Below the pieces are notes generated by a model that searched no databases, was not told the origin of the DNA, and was given only the letters and a program-made list of their open reading frames with translations. A stretch of 64,000 bases of DNA from NCBI GenBank assembly GCA_032622095.1, contig CP136065.1, forward strand, positions 26,545,141 through 26,609,140, read 5' to 3'. A program made the translations under genes and the position numbers. The stretch comes from Siphonodentalium dalli (lineage: Eukaryota; Mollusca; Scaphopoda; Gadilida; Siphonodentaliidae). Within the stretch, counting starts at the first letter, position 1. Every line of letters starts with the position of its first letter. Of the stretch, positions 44,311 to 57,455 are shown in pieces.

Positions 44311-44780
44311 TATAAGTATTACACGCCGACACACGAAGTCTCCGCTTAAAATTATGAAAAATAAGAGTTTTATCGACATAAATCGATTTGAATGGGAAAT
44401 CCTATGTTAAATTTTTTGTTTCTTTTTCCGGTTTTTTCATGTTTAAAAAAAATCAATTTATCGAGTCTGAAATCTTATTTATTGCACAATCCAGTTATTT
44501 TAAGATCGGATAAGTATATTACACAAGCATTCAAAGTCCGAACCTCATAAATTGGATATTAGTCGTTTTATTAACAATTGTTTAGTTAGACCTAACTTTT
44601 TTTTAAACCGATGTTTAATAAAAATTTATTTCTCAAGTCTAAAAGACTATTACTTGTTAAAATTAGTTAAATTAAGATTATGTAAGTATTCTAGATAGGC
44701 ATACGAAGTCTCAGCTTAAAATTTTGAAAAATAAGAGTTTTATCGACATAAATCGATTTGAATGGGAAATCCTATGTTAA
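44311..44780 (+). repeat. Degenerate tandem repeat, ~190-bp period, 2.5-3 units
   Basis: ACGAAGTCTCCGCTTAAAAT, TATGAAAAATAAGAGTTTTA and ATCGATTTGAATGGGAAATC at 44334-44408 recur nearly exactly at 44703-44778. A more diverged middle unit starts near 44510 (AAAGTCCGAACCTCATAAAT). Confidence 0.75.
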
Positions 44781-45229
44781 TATATTTTAGGGCTCTTCGA
44801 GTATTTTCTGAGCTGCTCAATATTGGGCACCATGGTCCATATTTGACCAGTTCTACCTCATATCCTTTGCTTTTGGAACTTCAAGTAGGTCACCTTTGCC
44901 CCACAGCCTAATACAACATGTATAATCGTGATCTAGTACAGTTTTGAGTATCTTTTGACACATGCCGACCGCGTTATGTTGCGTTGATGGTTACCTCGAC
45001 CGCATTGAGAAAAAACCACGACAGCGTTGGAGTAACTAACAACGAATACGATAATCTCGCAGATTTTTCAGCGGAAGAACCATTTTCAGTTCTAGTTTCG
45101 TTTTCTGATCGTGACGTTGACCAACACTTTTTCAAAATGCTTTATTTGATAAAATAAACAAAACACCCTATTAGCTTTCCAGCTAAAGCTACATGTGACA
45201 TGCACGTCTCGTAATATTTATTAAACTTT

Positions 45230-46240
45230 CGCCTTTTTGGAAATTATGCGACAGTATAGTCGCATTACTTTATATGTCAACATTGGTCATTATCACTGGA
45301 CAAATTTATTTCAGTCTATCGGTATCCCCCCATAATTCCCCCATATAGCCTGACCCCCCCCCCCCCCCAATTTATTTTTCGATCAGTGTAGTCGCATTAG
45401 CCATTATGTGTATAAGTTATCATGTGATACTAATTTATATGGTATATCACTATATACTTACATCATTTGCTATTCCTTAATATAAAATTATGGCACCATC
45501 TATAGAAATGGAGATAATTTCAGACACCATTTTATAGCTTTCCTGCGACAGAATCGCTTTGAATTTTGTGTCAACATTGGTCTTTATTGCTCTACTATTT
45601 TATATCGGTTCATCGGTATGAACCGCATATCCACATATAACCCACCCAACCTCTAATCCTGGCCCAATTATTTTGTTTAATCGGTATAGTCGCGTTACGT
45701 ACATATTTTTATCATATGATCCTTACTAGTACATATATGTCTATGCTATTACTTTACCGATACGTATATCAATTGCTATTCCTTTCTATATAATGCTGGT
45801 GCCATCTATAGAGATAGAGATAATTTCAGACCCCCCCCCCCCAATTTTATATCATTGCTACTACAGTACAGTCGCGATGCATTACATGGCAACATTGGTC
45901 GCTATCGCTCTACCAATTTATGTCAGTTCAACGGTATGAACCCCTTGTTCTCCATATAACCAACCCAACATCTAAACCCGGCCCAAATTATTTTTTTTTC
46001 TTTTCATCGGTATAGTTGTGTTACATACATACATGTATTTTTATCATTTGATTCTAATTTGCATTGTACCACTATAGAAGTCCATAAATGACTATTATGG
46101 AACTATATAGAGATAACTAAGATTCTCACCCCCCCCCCCCATTTTATACTAGTAGCCTTGTTGCAACAGTAGAGTTGAGATGCATAATATGTCAACGTTG
46201 GTCGTTATCGCTCTACAAATATATATCAGTTCTATTTGAT
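45230..46240 (+). repeat. Tandem repeat of ~300-bp units with poly(C) tracts
   Basis: Landmarks recur three to four times: AACATTGGTC (45283, 45564, 45892; AACGTTGGTC at 46193), then a CTCTAC-AATTTAT segment, CGGTATGAACC, a poly(C) or CCCGGCCC region, CGGTATAGT and CCATCTATAGA. C-tracts of 12-15 nt sit at 45354, 45831 and 46129. Units are strongly diverged, so this is an old array. Confidence 0.75.
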
Positions 46241-46517
46241 ACTAATTTGTATTCTGTATTTCTCTTCTGTTCAACAATGCCGAAATCATACAATGCCTTG
46301 TAACTTTTGCTTCAACATGCCGAGTTCCGCTGCAGACGATACAAAACTGACAACATTTCGAAATGTAAACATGCTTCAAACTCACCTTATCCGAGAAAAA
46401 CTCTGGTGAAAACACGGCTACATAAGAAATTTGTGTATTAGGTGTACTCGCATTTGTGAGGTGAACTGCGTTCAAAACCAAAGGTCCCAAGTCAAGGTCC
46501 AAAATCCCCAACACACT

Positions 46518-46735
46518 GATGTGAGGTTTAATGATAACTCCATCTACATAACCTAACCAATATAAGGATGTGAAGTTTAATGATAACTCCATCCACATAA
46601 CCATAAAGATGTGAGGTCTAATGTTAACTCCATCTACATAACCAATATAAGGATGTGAGGTTTAATGATAACTCCATCTACATAACCAATATAAGGATGT
46701 AAGGTTTAATGATAACTCCATCCACATAACTAATA
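46518..46735 (+). repeat. ~44-bp minisatellite, about 5 copies
   Basis: The unit GATGTGAGGTTTAATGATAA, CTCCATCTACATAACC, AATATAAG recurs with small changes. It adjoins the ~300-bp array and produces the 120-aa minus frame at 46242-46604, which is not a credible gene. Confidence 0.85.
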
Positions 46736-46739
46736 CATA

Positions 46740-49700
46740 TGAGTGAAAATTAAACAAACAAATCTGCTCCAAAAACATGTATTTTGAATATATGGATGTT
46801 TATTTGGAGAAACCGATTATTTCAATGACACTTTAATTCACTCGGGGCCAAAACCCGACCCGGCAAATACACCACGGTGCCAATGGACACCTGTTTTATC
46901 CAGCGGGGTAGTAAGTGTTGGCATTGTGTATTGATGTTAAAATAGTCACATCTGTTACAACTTCCATAAACAAAAATATTGTTAATTTATAGACAAATTC
47001 CGTTCTTATTCCAATCATAAATATCGCATGAATTGCATGTTATTGTCATGTTACTGTGATGTTAGTACTAGTACTGTGTGTTATGTAAACAACCATTACG
47101 GAAATAATATGCAATAAGCAACACACTCAACACTGAGGAAACCCCCCCCCCCCACTAAATGAACTTTGGTTAGAAATGCCACCAAGTTGTTTACAACATA
47201 ATGGTTCTTATCATTTGCTAATCCTCGCCTCTCAAGATGTTGGTGTTGAATGGATCACCGTGAATCACTCTCTTAAAAAATCGCCACGGTGTAAAATTGC
47301 TTATCGCTCACGATTTACGTGCTCTATATAAACAAACATTTCAGTTCACACTGTTTTGTGGATGGTATCGCATTCATACTATGTTACTATCATTATACTA
47401 TACTTCTGGGGTAAATATACTCATTCTTTAGTTGAATTGACATTTATACTGTCATTCCTGATGACCCTCCAATAGCTTATCAATACCACTCAGGACAGTG
47501 GGTGTTTTTCCTCAATTAATTGAATTTCTTGCTGGTTGAAGAGGCCAATTGGTATATGCTTATAAAGAATTTATAATGCTATCCTGTGCATGGATTCCTG
47601 GACCTTCTCATTCACAAACTTGTCAGTTGCACAATGTACCTACAAAGTGTTAAGTTTCATGACAAACGATTATGCCCCATATATGTGGGTATTTATATTG
47701 AAATAAAATAAATTGGCCGACATTTCTACCATAACACTACAAGCCCAGAATTGTTTAAGCCGTATTTCAAATTTTGCCTCATTTCCACGACATGATCCAC
47801 ATGTATCTCAAAGCTTTACATTTATTTTCCTGTTAATTCACATATATGTTAATAGTGGATGAAATGAACATGATGACACGGACAAGCCTCTCCATCTGGT
47901 ATCCCAAGCGAAGTTCTCATCCAGCGTCACGAACGATAATGGTTGAGTTCAACAAATACTTCACGCTTCTATTCGACAAAACAAAACTATCTTCAGCTGT
48001 TAAATAGTTTTGATTTGGTTGATATTTTTTAGTACCAAACTAACAGTTTCTCATGTTTTATTGGGTTTTAGAACTGAGAACTGGTGGATCTCATGATTTG
48101 TATTCATTATAAATAATGGATATATCAGATACTGGATGTACGATTGACCTAATTACCACGAAATGATATTTAGGTCCACTCATTAAAGATGGATTATCTC
48201 TTTAAATAACAAATTTGAAATAGTTGCGTGGGTATAAAATAATAATAATAATGAATTGTAGACCCCTGTCCGGAAAGGCTTCTATCAATTAATATTGATT
48301 TTATTTCCAATATTTTATTATGTAATGAGATCACTTATTGGGACACATTATTGGTCTATTTTTAGAACAGACCATTCGGGTGATACCATATATCGATAAA
48401 GAGCATTAGGATGTTTCTATATAACGTAACGTATCAAACGTTAAGTATCCCAGATTGATTGATTGTATTGTTTTATTCCATAGTTATGAGCGATAATGAG
48501 TCTAATTAACGTTTATTTGTGACAAAAATAAACAATACAATTTATGTTCTCTGTAAACAGTAACCGCTATTGTTCGTTAGCTAGACAACCACACCATTTT
48601 AGACCAGAAAATATTCGAAATAAAATAAATAATAATCGATAGAAGTATTTCCGGACATGTGTCTTCGATTCAAATCTAATATTTTCTACCCCGGTAACTA
48701 TATAATACATGTTTACAAAGAGATAATCCACCTTTAAACGAACCCTTGAGTGCAGAGCGTAACTAATCATAATCACCCCACGTCATAAGGCCTTTTATTG
48801 TGATAATACTTACTCTTGTAATGTTATATAATTATACGCACATAGTTTATCTGCAGACATTAATTACGCTTCCGGTAATAACGGGTGGTTCTGGTGCCAG
48901 ACCCTGACAAGCCAGAAATACATATGTAAACATGAAATTGTATATATGTTGAATAAACTCAACAGTAGGTGTCACAGTGGCTCTAATAATGTCATACAAC
49001 TTTTGCCATATTTTTTTTTATAACCAAACGATTCTTTGGGCTGGTGGATTTGTTTTAAAGCATACCTCTGTAGTATAGATTCATGACGAAATATGATTTT
49101 CTTGACATTCTTGGCCATGATTCCCCAGAATTTGTATCGTATAATGCGGGTCCCGATCTTATCTCAAATAATAGTGTCACGTCATTATACATAGGAAACA
49201 CCACTGTCTTGATATTACTTATATCCAAGTATTCTCAATTATCCAATAATGAAAACACTATCATTGCCATCAAGCCGCGCCGGAGTCCACCAGGAGTCGA
49301 CGTCAGCGTTTATTGGTATACATGCTTACAAGTTAAGGGACGGGCACGTCTTCACATACAGGTTAATTACATCCTACTTTGTCTGCGTTGGCGGTCAGGA
49401 AAAACCAACGAAAAACCTCTTGGGGGGGGGGGGGGGCGATGGAAACCTGCTTTCCGAAACCAACATCTCTAACGCAGCTCGAATGTTCGGAAATTCATTC
49501 TAATTAATCAATTGTGCAACAGAAACCTGTGCTCACACCTTATAATATTTAAATATAAATTAACATATATAACATGTTTAAATATATACACTATGATCGT
49601 GATCGAATGACACAATATATGCGTTTAATATAAATGACTATAAAACTATTACTTCATAAATAAGGTGCGATACGCACATTTCAAAGTTGCAATTAACTTT

Positions 49701-50277
49701 TATTAATGATTATTCAACAAAATTCAACGTCAATTTTCTATAATATGCATGATTTCATGCGTTATAAGAATATCTGTTTCTCAGATATAGTTTCAACATA
49801 CGCATCTCCTTACGTTATTGAACCGCCAATCCATAACATTACTCAAATGTTTGAAACAAAAAATTGGAGCTGACCCGACGGACAAGGCGATTTGGCTATA
49901 AATGATAACACACGCTCTATAACAGCGTGACCTCTTTTCATTATTCATGCACGAAGCGATAATAGATCGCTCACTCATTATCTCGAACAAAGAATACAAT
50001 ATTTTTCGGCTAATGTGCTTTGCCCTGAACGCTGAAACATTATCATTATTAGTTCATATCGTACTGTGATAATTCCGACTGACGACCCAATCGATAATTG
50101 GACCCGATTACGTGACTCCCGAGACCAGACTTGAAACTAAAAAAAATTAAAAACACTTACGCCCAATATATAATTAACGCTTATATCATATTGTCCAAGT
50201 ACATGCTGCTAAAAAGCACTTACGTCCAATTAAAAAATAAGGCACATGAGGCGCTCTTACTACTGAATATGTACATA
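46740..50277. other. No gene recognised
   Basis: Long AT-rich stretch. A 129-aa frame at 49083-49472 and an 84-aa frame overlapping it run through a G15 tract (49422-49436) and have no domain. C12 at 47142. No repeats of note. Confidence 0.4.
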
Positions 50278-51074
50278 CACTCTTATAACTAATGTGTAGA
50301 AAAGATTACACATCAAATGTGTAAACCCGGTTAATACACATATCAATGTGTAGTTTTACATACAAATACATTGACCAAGTGCCGTTCTACACATAATGTG
50401 TATATGTTGTTACACACAATTGTGTAAGAACGTAGAGCATGCGCATTGCGGTGCCTTCAGTTTCATAGTCTGCTACGTGACGGCCATATTGTTTGAGTAT
50501 ATTTTTTGGAATACAATCTACAGCGATCGTAGACAAGGATGTAAGTTCAGAATTCCAATGTGTGGGTTTAGTATTAATAATATATGAGGATTTATTTGTT
50601 AAAACTTTCATGGCGATTACTGCCCTTAGACTCTTGTTATGATTGTTGTAATAATACTAATATTATGCAATCACGCCTCGACCCTGGTTTGTTCATTCAA
50701 AGCAAAAACTCACAGTACATAACAAAATACTACATACCACTATGCGCCATGGAAGTTTTAACATATCAATCTGCATATATCTTTAATACTATACCCGCAG
50801 GTCGGACTAATGAACTTGCATTTCTTGTCTACGAACTGTGTGTGTAAGAACCTACACAAAATGTGTAAGGGATATGTGTTGATTTTATACACACAGTTGT
50901 GTATAAATGTGTAAAAATTTACCCATTTATGTGTAAAAATTGTTACACAATTTGTGTACGAATATGAAACTACACATACACTACACAAATATGTTTAAGA
51001 TCAAAATTGAATAATGATTGTGTAGCAGGGCTACACATTTTGTGTAGAAAACCTACACATTAGTCATAAGAGTG
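50278..51074. mobile_element. Foldback element, ~340-bp arms full of TGTGTA motifs
   Basis: The left end CACTCTTATAACTAATGTGT and right end ACATTAGTCATAAGAGTG are inverted. Both arms carry many TTACACA/TGTGTAA and CTACACAT motifs; the inner arms (TAGTATTAATAATATATGAG and GTTAAAACTTTCATGGCG versus their complements near 50745-50800) remain alignable, leaving a ~120-bp unpaired centre. The two arms give similar short frames (MKVLTNKSSYI and MEVLTYQSAYI) only because they are inverted copies. Confidence 0.8.
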
Positions 51075-52812
51075 TTATAGCCCGTCTGTGTTGCACTAAA
51101 TCCTGTTTGGTGAGTGATCAACTGTCAATTGGTTCACCCGTGTATATCCCAATAACCCGAAGAGTGTATAACGAAACCGACGTCACAAATGGTTGACATA
51201 ATATGACCTTTAGAATCATAAAAACGGTCAGCAGAATAATTGGTCGTGCTTTTCAAAGCCGAATTGCATTTGCATGTGAAGCCAGTTATTTATATCTATC
51301 ACGTTATCGTTGCTAAGAGCTTTAATATCTTATATTGGGCTGACTTAATGTGCTGCGTATGTTAGTCTCAATATACACTCATATTTTTTATGGGAATAAA
51401 TCATCAACAAGCTATATAAATATAAGAAATGAATGTAGTGGGTGTGTGTTATTGGGGGATACGGCGATGTGGTCGTTGGGGACACATTTAGGGTAAACCT
51501 TGTGAACGTAATGTATATAATGAATCATAATCACCCCGAGGCGTATGTGAATCCTATTGGATGGGAATACGTATCTATGAATTGATTTTGACAAGAATTG
51601 TGTAAGCCACACATGCCCTTATGGTTTGTTAATTACGGCATTGTATGATCAAATTATTACGTGAGTGACTCGTTTATAAGGATTTGTTGCGAATCGTTCT
51701 GATGCGTCAAACAGTTCGAGTATAACATTATTAAAAACTAACAAAATATATTTCCTAATAACAGTAATGTTCTCCAATCCTCAGACCACCGGCGACTCAA
51801 TATGGTAGGGTGCATGGTGACTTAGGGCGCAACACGCCGTTTAACGGTGAACAGGGCGGTTGTATGCCCAATAAGCGGATTTCAAGGAAAGGTATTTGTT
51901 CCAAGTATGTCAGCGGGTTAACGGGTAGCGGTCAATTATTTATGCAGTGGACTAAATTCACAGTGAAATTAGCCCACCAGTGTGACTTCTATCCACAAAT
52001 AAATCTAAAAATGCCGTAATATGATCTAGTTGCTGAATCGACGATAAACCCAAAGAAAATTAAGCAATCTCCAAAAATCTGAGCTAAACCTACATGACAC
52101 ACCGCAGCGCGAATGCATTAGGTCCCGGGCGGTCGGTATATATATACGTACACTTTGAACTTTTTAGTTAGAAGCAGCGACCAGATGCACTTGTTCGTGC
52201 GCACATAAAATGGCCATTACATTTGCTAAATAATAAATTGGTGTAGTCACATCCCGTGCACACATGTCGTCTTTAGCAGGAAACCATCGGAAACAATTGT
52301 CTCCCTTGTCAATAGCGGGATTCCTGTTGTTCGAGCGGTCGTCGGCCAATAATTGCACAAACTGATCAATAAGGGGGTTTGACGAACCATAATGATACAC
52401 TGTTTCTCAAGTGACCGATTTTCGGTGCAGCAAACTCACTTAGGACGAATTCGTTTGGACACATAACATACAATGGAGACCTTTGTCCGCTCGATAATAT
52501 CGATATGACTTCGTGTCGTCCGCAAAAGCGGCGATAGTTCGATCAATTTTTTCACATCTGTTTGTGTTCCGGGCGGAAAATGCTAGAACGGAAACTACGT
52601 TGCATTGAGCGTCCATTCCCCCCACATATATATCCCGCTATATCCTCTTTAAGCAATGTTATATCTCGAGTGTTACTTGATCACTGGACTAAAATAGGCG
52701 AAACAATATTTGATGATAATAGATACATAATGATTGAAACATATACGGTCCGTTGTGTTGTAATGTCGTTTGCGTCATTGTTATCTTATGCTGTAATGTA
52801 CACTCTGCAAAT
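51075..52812. other. No gene recognised
   Basis: Frames of 61-84 aa at 51412-52816 lack motifs. No repeat seen. Confidence 0.4.
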
Positions 52813-53179
52813 TTAACCCTGATATGATCATATACGTATGATGGTCGAGGAATAACATTAGAGTTGTCACGTTATCCCGTAATGCATTCTCTTATAGTAT
52901 GCGATAGGGACCCGCGCATATATAAGATAATGCGTTGGCCTAACAATATTTACATTGAGCTCGTGGTCCAGTGCATTCTCTTATATATGCAAGACTCCCT
53001 ATGGTAGACTCGCATATATGAGAATGCATTGGCCTAACAATATTAAACGTGAGCTCGTGATCCAGTGCATTCTCGTATATATGCGAGGATCCCTATTGTA
53101 GACTCGCATATATAAGATAATGCACTGGCACATGATATTTAATGCTGCACCAGCACCACTACCGCCATTAAAGGGTTAA
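52813..53179. mobile_element. TTAA-flanked element with three tandem hairpin modules
   Basis: TTAA-CCCT at the left, CCATTAAAGGG-TTAA at the right. Three hairpins at about 52881-52940, 52968-53034 and 53060-53129, each with arms related to GCATTCTCTTATATATGCGA, are arranged head to tail about 90 bp apart, separated by the repeated spacer CTAACAATATT...GAGCTCGTG. So the module can be tandemly amplified within an element. Confidence 0.78.
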
Positions 53180-53599
53180 ATACCCGAGTATCAATTGAAC
53201 ATATATACCCGGCATTGTTTCAAGACGATACTTACATATATCCGATTATATGATTCAGTTTCAACAATGATCATTCAATGAAAGTTGCTGATATAACAAT
53301 ATATAAGTTAATCGAGTATAAATCTACTCAAGTTGAAATGAGAGAGAAATTGTGTCACCACACTATAATCATGACAATGCGTTGACGTGTACCGCCGTGT
53401 GGGGTCTCAATATAAACTGAAGCAGGATGACGCTAAACGGATATCCTGATAAGTAAACGAATACCAGCGTATATGGGCGGACAATGCATAAGTGGGTTAC
53501 ATCCGTTCAACAACATCAAGTTTAAAGTGATGTGAAACACTCCGGTATGGTGATCAAATAGAAGTGGTGTGACATCCGCTCAACAACATCAAGTTTAAC

Positions 53600-53845
53600 T
53601 TAATCCTTTCACGACGGGAGCTGCGATTGCGCAACATTAAATATCTTGTGCCGTCGCATTATCTTATATATGCCATATGTATAATGCATATAGAAGAGAA
53701 TGCACTGACTTACAAAGTCAAGGTAAATATTGTTAACATATCTTATATATGCGAGGCTCCATATGGGAGACTCGCATATATAAGAGAATGCATTGGCAAA
53801 CGGTTTTCGAAAAAGTCCATGAAGTTCCAGTCATGGAAGGGTTAG
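53600..53845. mobile_element. Degenerate TTAA-type element with two hairpin modules
   Basis: TTAA-TCCTTTCACGACGG at the left, CCAGTCATGGAAGGG-TTAG at the right. It holds one heavily degraded hairpin (about 53645-53705) and one good one (53738-53797). Its right end is very close to that of the 13610-15014 element (TTCCAGTCAT), supporting a common family. Confidence 0.68.
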
Positions 53846-53950
53846 AATACTGACAATCTATATATAGATTATGATCGGGTACTCATGTAACGCATGATTG
53901 CATGGTAATATGATCATATGATAGGCATATAGACCGACATCGGCATGATA

Positions 53951-56101
53951 TTAAAGGCACGGGCGGCGTTCGTTGCAGAAATATTTATATTTGTTCAAAT
54001 CGCCATCAACAGAAGGAACACCAAAATATATACAGTTCCGTTCATATGCCACACATAATCATGCAGCGTGTAAATAGACGTACGATGGTGTACGTAAACA
54101 AGAGCCTGCTCTTGTTTCTGTTTACATAACACAGCGCAATTCTATTGGTAAATCACAACAAAATTATATAAATGCTCTTTATTATTTCCATATCAGGAAA
54201 ACAGTAACAAATAACGCTCTTTATGTTTACCATATCCGGATCTAAACAAAAGCCAGGAAACGTAACGTTTTTTTGCTTTTGTTTACAAAGGGGGGGGGGT
54301 TGACAATAACATACTGTTTATGCCATATTGCTGATTGGCATAAGAACAATGCCTGTCTATATCTTACTATTCCTTCTGTAAAATTTATGGCGGTTTTTGA
54401 CGGAGGTGAATATTTTAACAGCATACCCACCGCCAACGCCGCCGGTATCTTTAAGGGGAAGGTGAGTGCGAAGGATCGTGTAAATAGTCATGAAACTTTA
54501 TGCCTATTTACGCCTAAGACATGGTACGACGCTAATACATAGTAACGACCCGGATGCTTGGTTAATCTGGTTGATTTAATTGATTTGGTTTGTTTTGTTT
54601 TTTGTTTTTATATGTGAGTAAACAGCGATAATTATGCGTATCAATGTAGCCTGTTGTTCAGACAACGGCATTTGATAATAAAGGCCTATCATATAGCACT
54701 GTAAGTAGTGAATGTTCTACAATGTATGTCGCTGTAATTAAAACTGAATAGGTCATTGTCGCATGGATTCGAGCAAAAAGACACCCAGGATATCTGAAAC
54801 GTGCAAAAAGACACACATGGTGTCCCAAACGGGCAAAAAGTCACCCAGGATCACAAAGTCTCACCAAACAACGGAAATTTAGATTAGTCGTCTGCTATAT
54901 ATTTATTAATATTATTATAATTATTTGTTTGTGATCGGAGTGAAATATCAACGGAATTTAAATGGACATATATACCATACGCTTTGAGTCTGATTGGCAG
55001 CGCAGTTCATTATTAATAAATCGCAGACGACTAATGTAAATTCCCGTTGAGTTTGAGACCCTGGGTGTCTTTTTGAACGTTTGAGAGATCCTGTGTGTCT
55101 TTTTGATCGAAACCATGCGACAATGACCAATTCAGCGTAATTAAGTCGTTAATTAATGATGCCACCTTCAAACCGTAGTTCATACCGATGTACTGCATGT
55201 CGATATTGGTAGGCCAACACCTTTAAGTAGAAACATTAGTATATACCATGGTTAATACGGATCCGGCTGACATTATATGTTTATCCCATGTTATAGTAAT
55301 ACTGTAATAGCAATTGAAGCGTGTCTGCGTTTAAAATAATGTTTTGTTTTGTCAGGCTAAATCAGTTGCCGCTGCAATCTTGTCTGGATTCTGGCCCAAA
55401 GACAAACGACCCGTTGACGTCATGAGACCGCGGATCGAAACTCAGAACTCGGTCAGAGACCAAGTTTGACAGGCTGAAAAGTCTCATTCGATAATTGAAT
55501 AAAGATCCGAATGCATAATGCCGACTTCCCACATTACAACATTTGTCCAGGTTTGTTGTCGTGGGTGCAGTACGCTGTGCGTGACTCCGATCGTGCGCGG
55601 ACATGGTGGCTGACCCGTGTAAACACCTCGGTACATGTTAAAGATACGGGCGGCGTTTGCGGTGGGTATGCTGTTAAAATATTCACCTCCGTCAAAACCG
55701 CCATAAGCAGAAGGAATAGTAAGATATAGACAGACTTTGTTCTTATGCCAATCAGAAATATGGCATAAACAGTATGTTATTGTCAATTGTTTCCCCTTTG
55801 TTATGTAAACAAAAGCAAAAAACGTTACGTTTCCTGGCTTTTGTTTAGATCCGGATATTTGTTACTGTTTTCCTGATAAATAATAAAGAGCGTTTATATC
55901 ATTTTAGTGTGATTAACCAATAGAATTGCGTGGTTTATGCAAACAGAAGCACAACTTCTGTAGCACGAGCAGGCTCTTGTTTACGTACAACATCGTGCGT
56001 CTTGACGACAATATACTATTTACGCGCTGATTATGTTTGTCATATGAGCGGAACTGTATATATTTTGGTATTTCTGCAACGAACGCCGCCCGTGCCTTTA
56101 A
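53951..56101. mobile_element. 2.1-kb TTAA-flanked foldback element with ~500-bp arms
   Basis: TTAA-AGGCACGGGCGGCGTTCGTT at the left and AACGAACGCCGCCCGTGCCT-TTAA at the right. The arms (53955-54465 and 55637-56097) align nearly throughout, including AACAAGAGCCTGCTC, AAAGCCAGGAAACGTAACGT, AATAACATACTGTTTATGCC and GGAGGTGAATATTTTAACAG. The 1.2-kb centre contains a second nested inverted repeat (about 54741-55135) with CAAAAAGACACCCAGG-type motifs. Frames up to 100 aa read through the arms on either strand and are not credible. Confidence 0.88.
54741..55135. repeat. Nested inverted repeat with GCAAAAAGACAC motifs
   Basis: ACTGAATAGGTCATTGTCGC, ATGGATTCGAGCAAAAAGAC at the left and its complement ending CGACAATGACCAATTCAG at the right. 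GCAAAAAGACACCCAGGAT is repeated three times on the left arm. Confidence 0.78.
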
Positions 56102-56437
56102 AGAACGCTACTGGAGTCACCACAGAGTTATCAAGTTACTCGACCGTGGTAGCTCTCTGTACCTCCGCACAATCTTCAGTAAATTGAAAGCGTCGGAGTA
56201 ATATGTAGAAGTGAATTAGACACATGTCATTACGTCGTAACTTTTTTTCGTTATGCTAACAAACGAAATTCATCTGTCGGTTCAATACGGAAAAAACTAT
56301 GACTAATATTTGGTCCAAACTTATCATGACGTGAAAATAACCAAGTATAAGCATAATGAAATGTGCACCTAGTTGTTAATTGGACCACTTATCATCAATT
56401 GCGGAAATTACACTGCCTTTGTCTTATATTAGGGTGG
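56102..56437. other. No gene recognised
   Basis: Short spacer between two TTAA elements; nothing identifiable. Confidence 0.45.
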
Positions 56438-56889
56438 TTAAAGATGCATTATCCGAATTAACGCTCCCAAATTATTATTTTTTGGCTTCGGGGGTAATAT
56501 TTGATTCGAGTCGAGGAACCCATCCATCAAAGCTCAGAGTGATCATATATCGATTTTTGAAATCTATTATATTTCACCACCGGTACGTTTTTGGTGGCCT
56601 GACAAAAAGTCGATGAGCCGATGGTCTCGGATCAAATTGCGGATGAAGATGGATAACTCGAAATCAAGTGGCTTTAGGTCTTAGATATTTGACAATCCGG
56701 ACAAATTTCGTTGAACAAAATGTTGATAAATAACAGGTTTTGGGCAATTTTATACTATATAGAGTTGACTGCATGTGGTTAGCATTATTTTGGGTCAATT
56801 AATCGATTCTGATACTGAAGCGACATTTCAAAAAATGTTGTTGGAATCTGATTGTACGAGGACCATCGAATCGGATTGAGTACCTTTAA
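56438..56889 (-). mobile_element. TTAA-flanked MITE (inverted copy of 22621-23032)
   Basis: TTAA-AGATGCATTATCC to GGATTGAGTACCT-TTAA; the interior is the reverse complement of the 22.6-kb copy with substitutions and small indels. Confidence 0.85.
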
Positions 56890-57126
56890 GTATCATATAC
56901 ATATTCGTCCACCTGATACAAGCATGACATTTGGCATGAATGCTTTTGAATGGTTAGTACGAAGACTTTACATTTTTTTCCCGACATATCAATCATAATG
57001 GTCGACAGTTTCAAAATAGCCGCATTTTTTTTCAAAATGGCTGCCATGTTCAGCCTGTGCTCAACATATGCTAAGCAGGTGACCTCCATTGCTTATTCCT
57101 TATTCGAATGTGATCGATTTCGCTCA

Positions 57127-57455
57127 ATTAAAGGGTGCTGTATGGTGGCCCCAATACATTCCTTCCACACACCCCACCAGATTCAAAATGGCCGCCTTCC
57201 GGAGTGATTCAAATAGGGGATCCGTGTAATTTCTCGCCCCCTTGACCGAATTATATCAAACAAAGAGTTTTATATGGTGGCCCCACGACACCCTAATTTT
57301 CTCACCACACACACCTCACCACGATCCAAACTGGCAGCCGCCCAGAGTGGTTCAACTGGGGGTCCTTGACCGATTTGGACGCAGCCATTTTGGCGGGGTG
57401 CGGGGTGTGTATGTAAGGCGTATTGGGGGCGACCCTACAACACCCTTTGTTTGGC
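57127..57455. mobile_element. Inverted repeat with ~70-bp arms around AAAGGGTGCTGTATGGTG
   Basis: AAAGGGTGCTGTATGGTGGC, CCCAATACATTCCTTCCACA, CAAAATGGCCGCC on the left; GCAGCCATTTTGGCGGGG, GTGTGTATGTAAGGCGTATT, CCTACAACACCCTTTG on the right. A related unpaired segment (TATGGTGGCCCCACGACACC) lies between them at 57272. Confidence 0.75.

Noticed and set aside
50387-50847. Two similar small proteins (MKVLTNKSSYI / MEVLTYQSAYI) on opposite strands
   Set aside because: They lie on the arms of one foldback element; substitutions fall on all codon positions with many amino-acid changes, so no coding constraint is visible.
53951-56101. Frames of 72-100 aa in the arms of the foldback element
   Set aside because: Present on both strands because the arms are inverted copies; no homologous domain and no consistent start.
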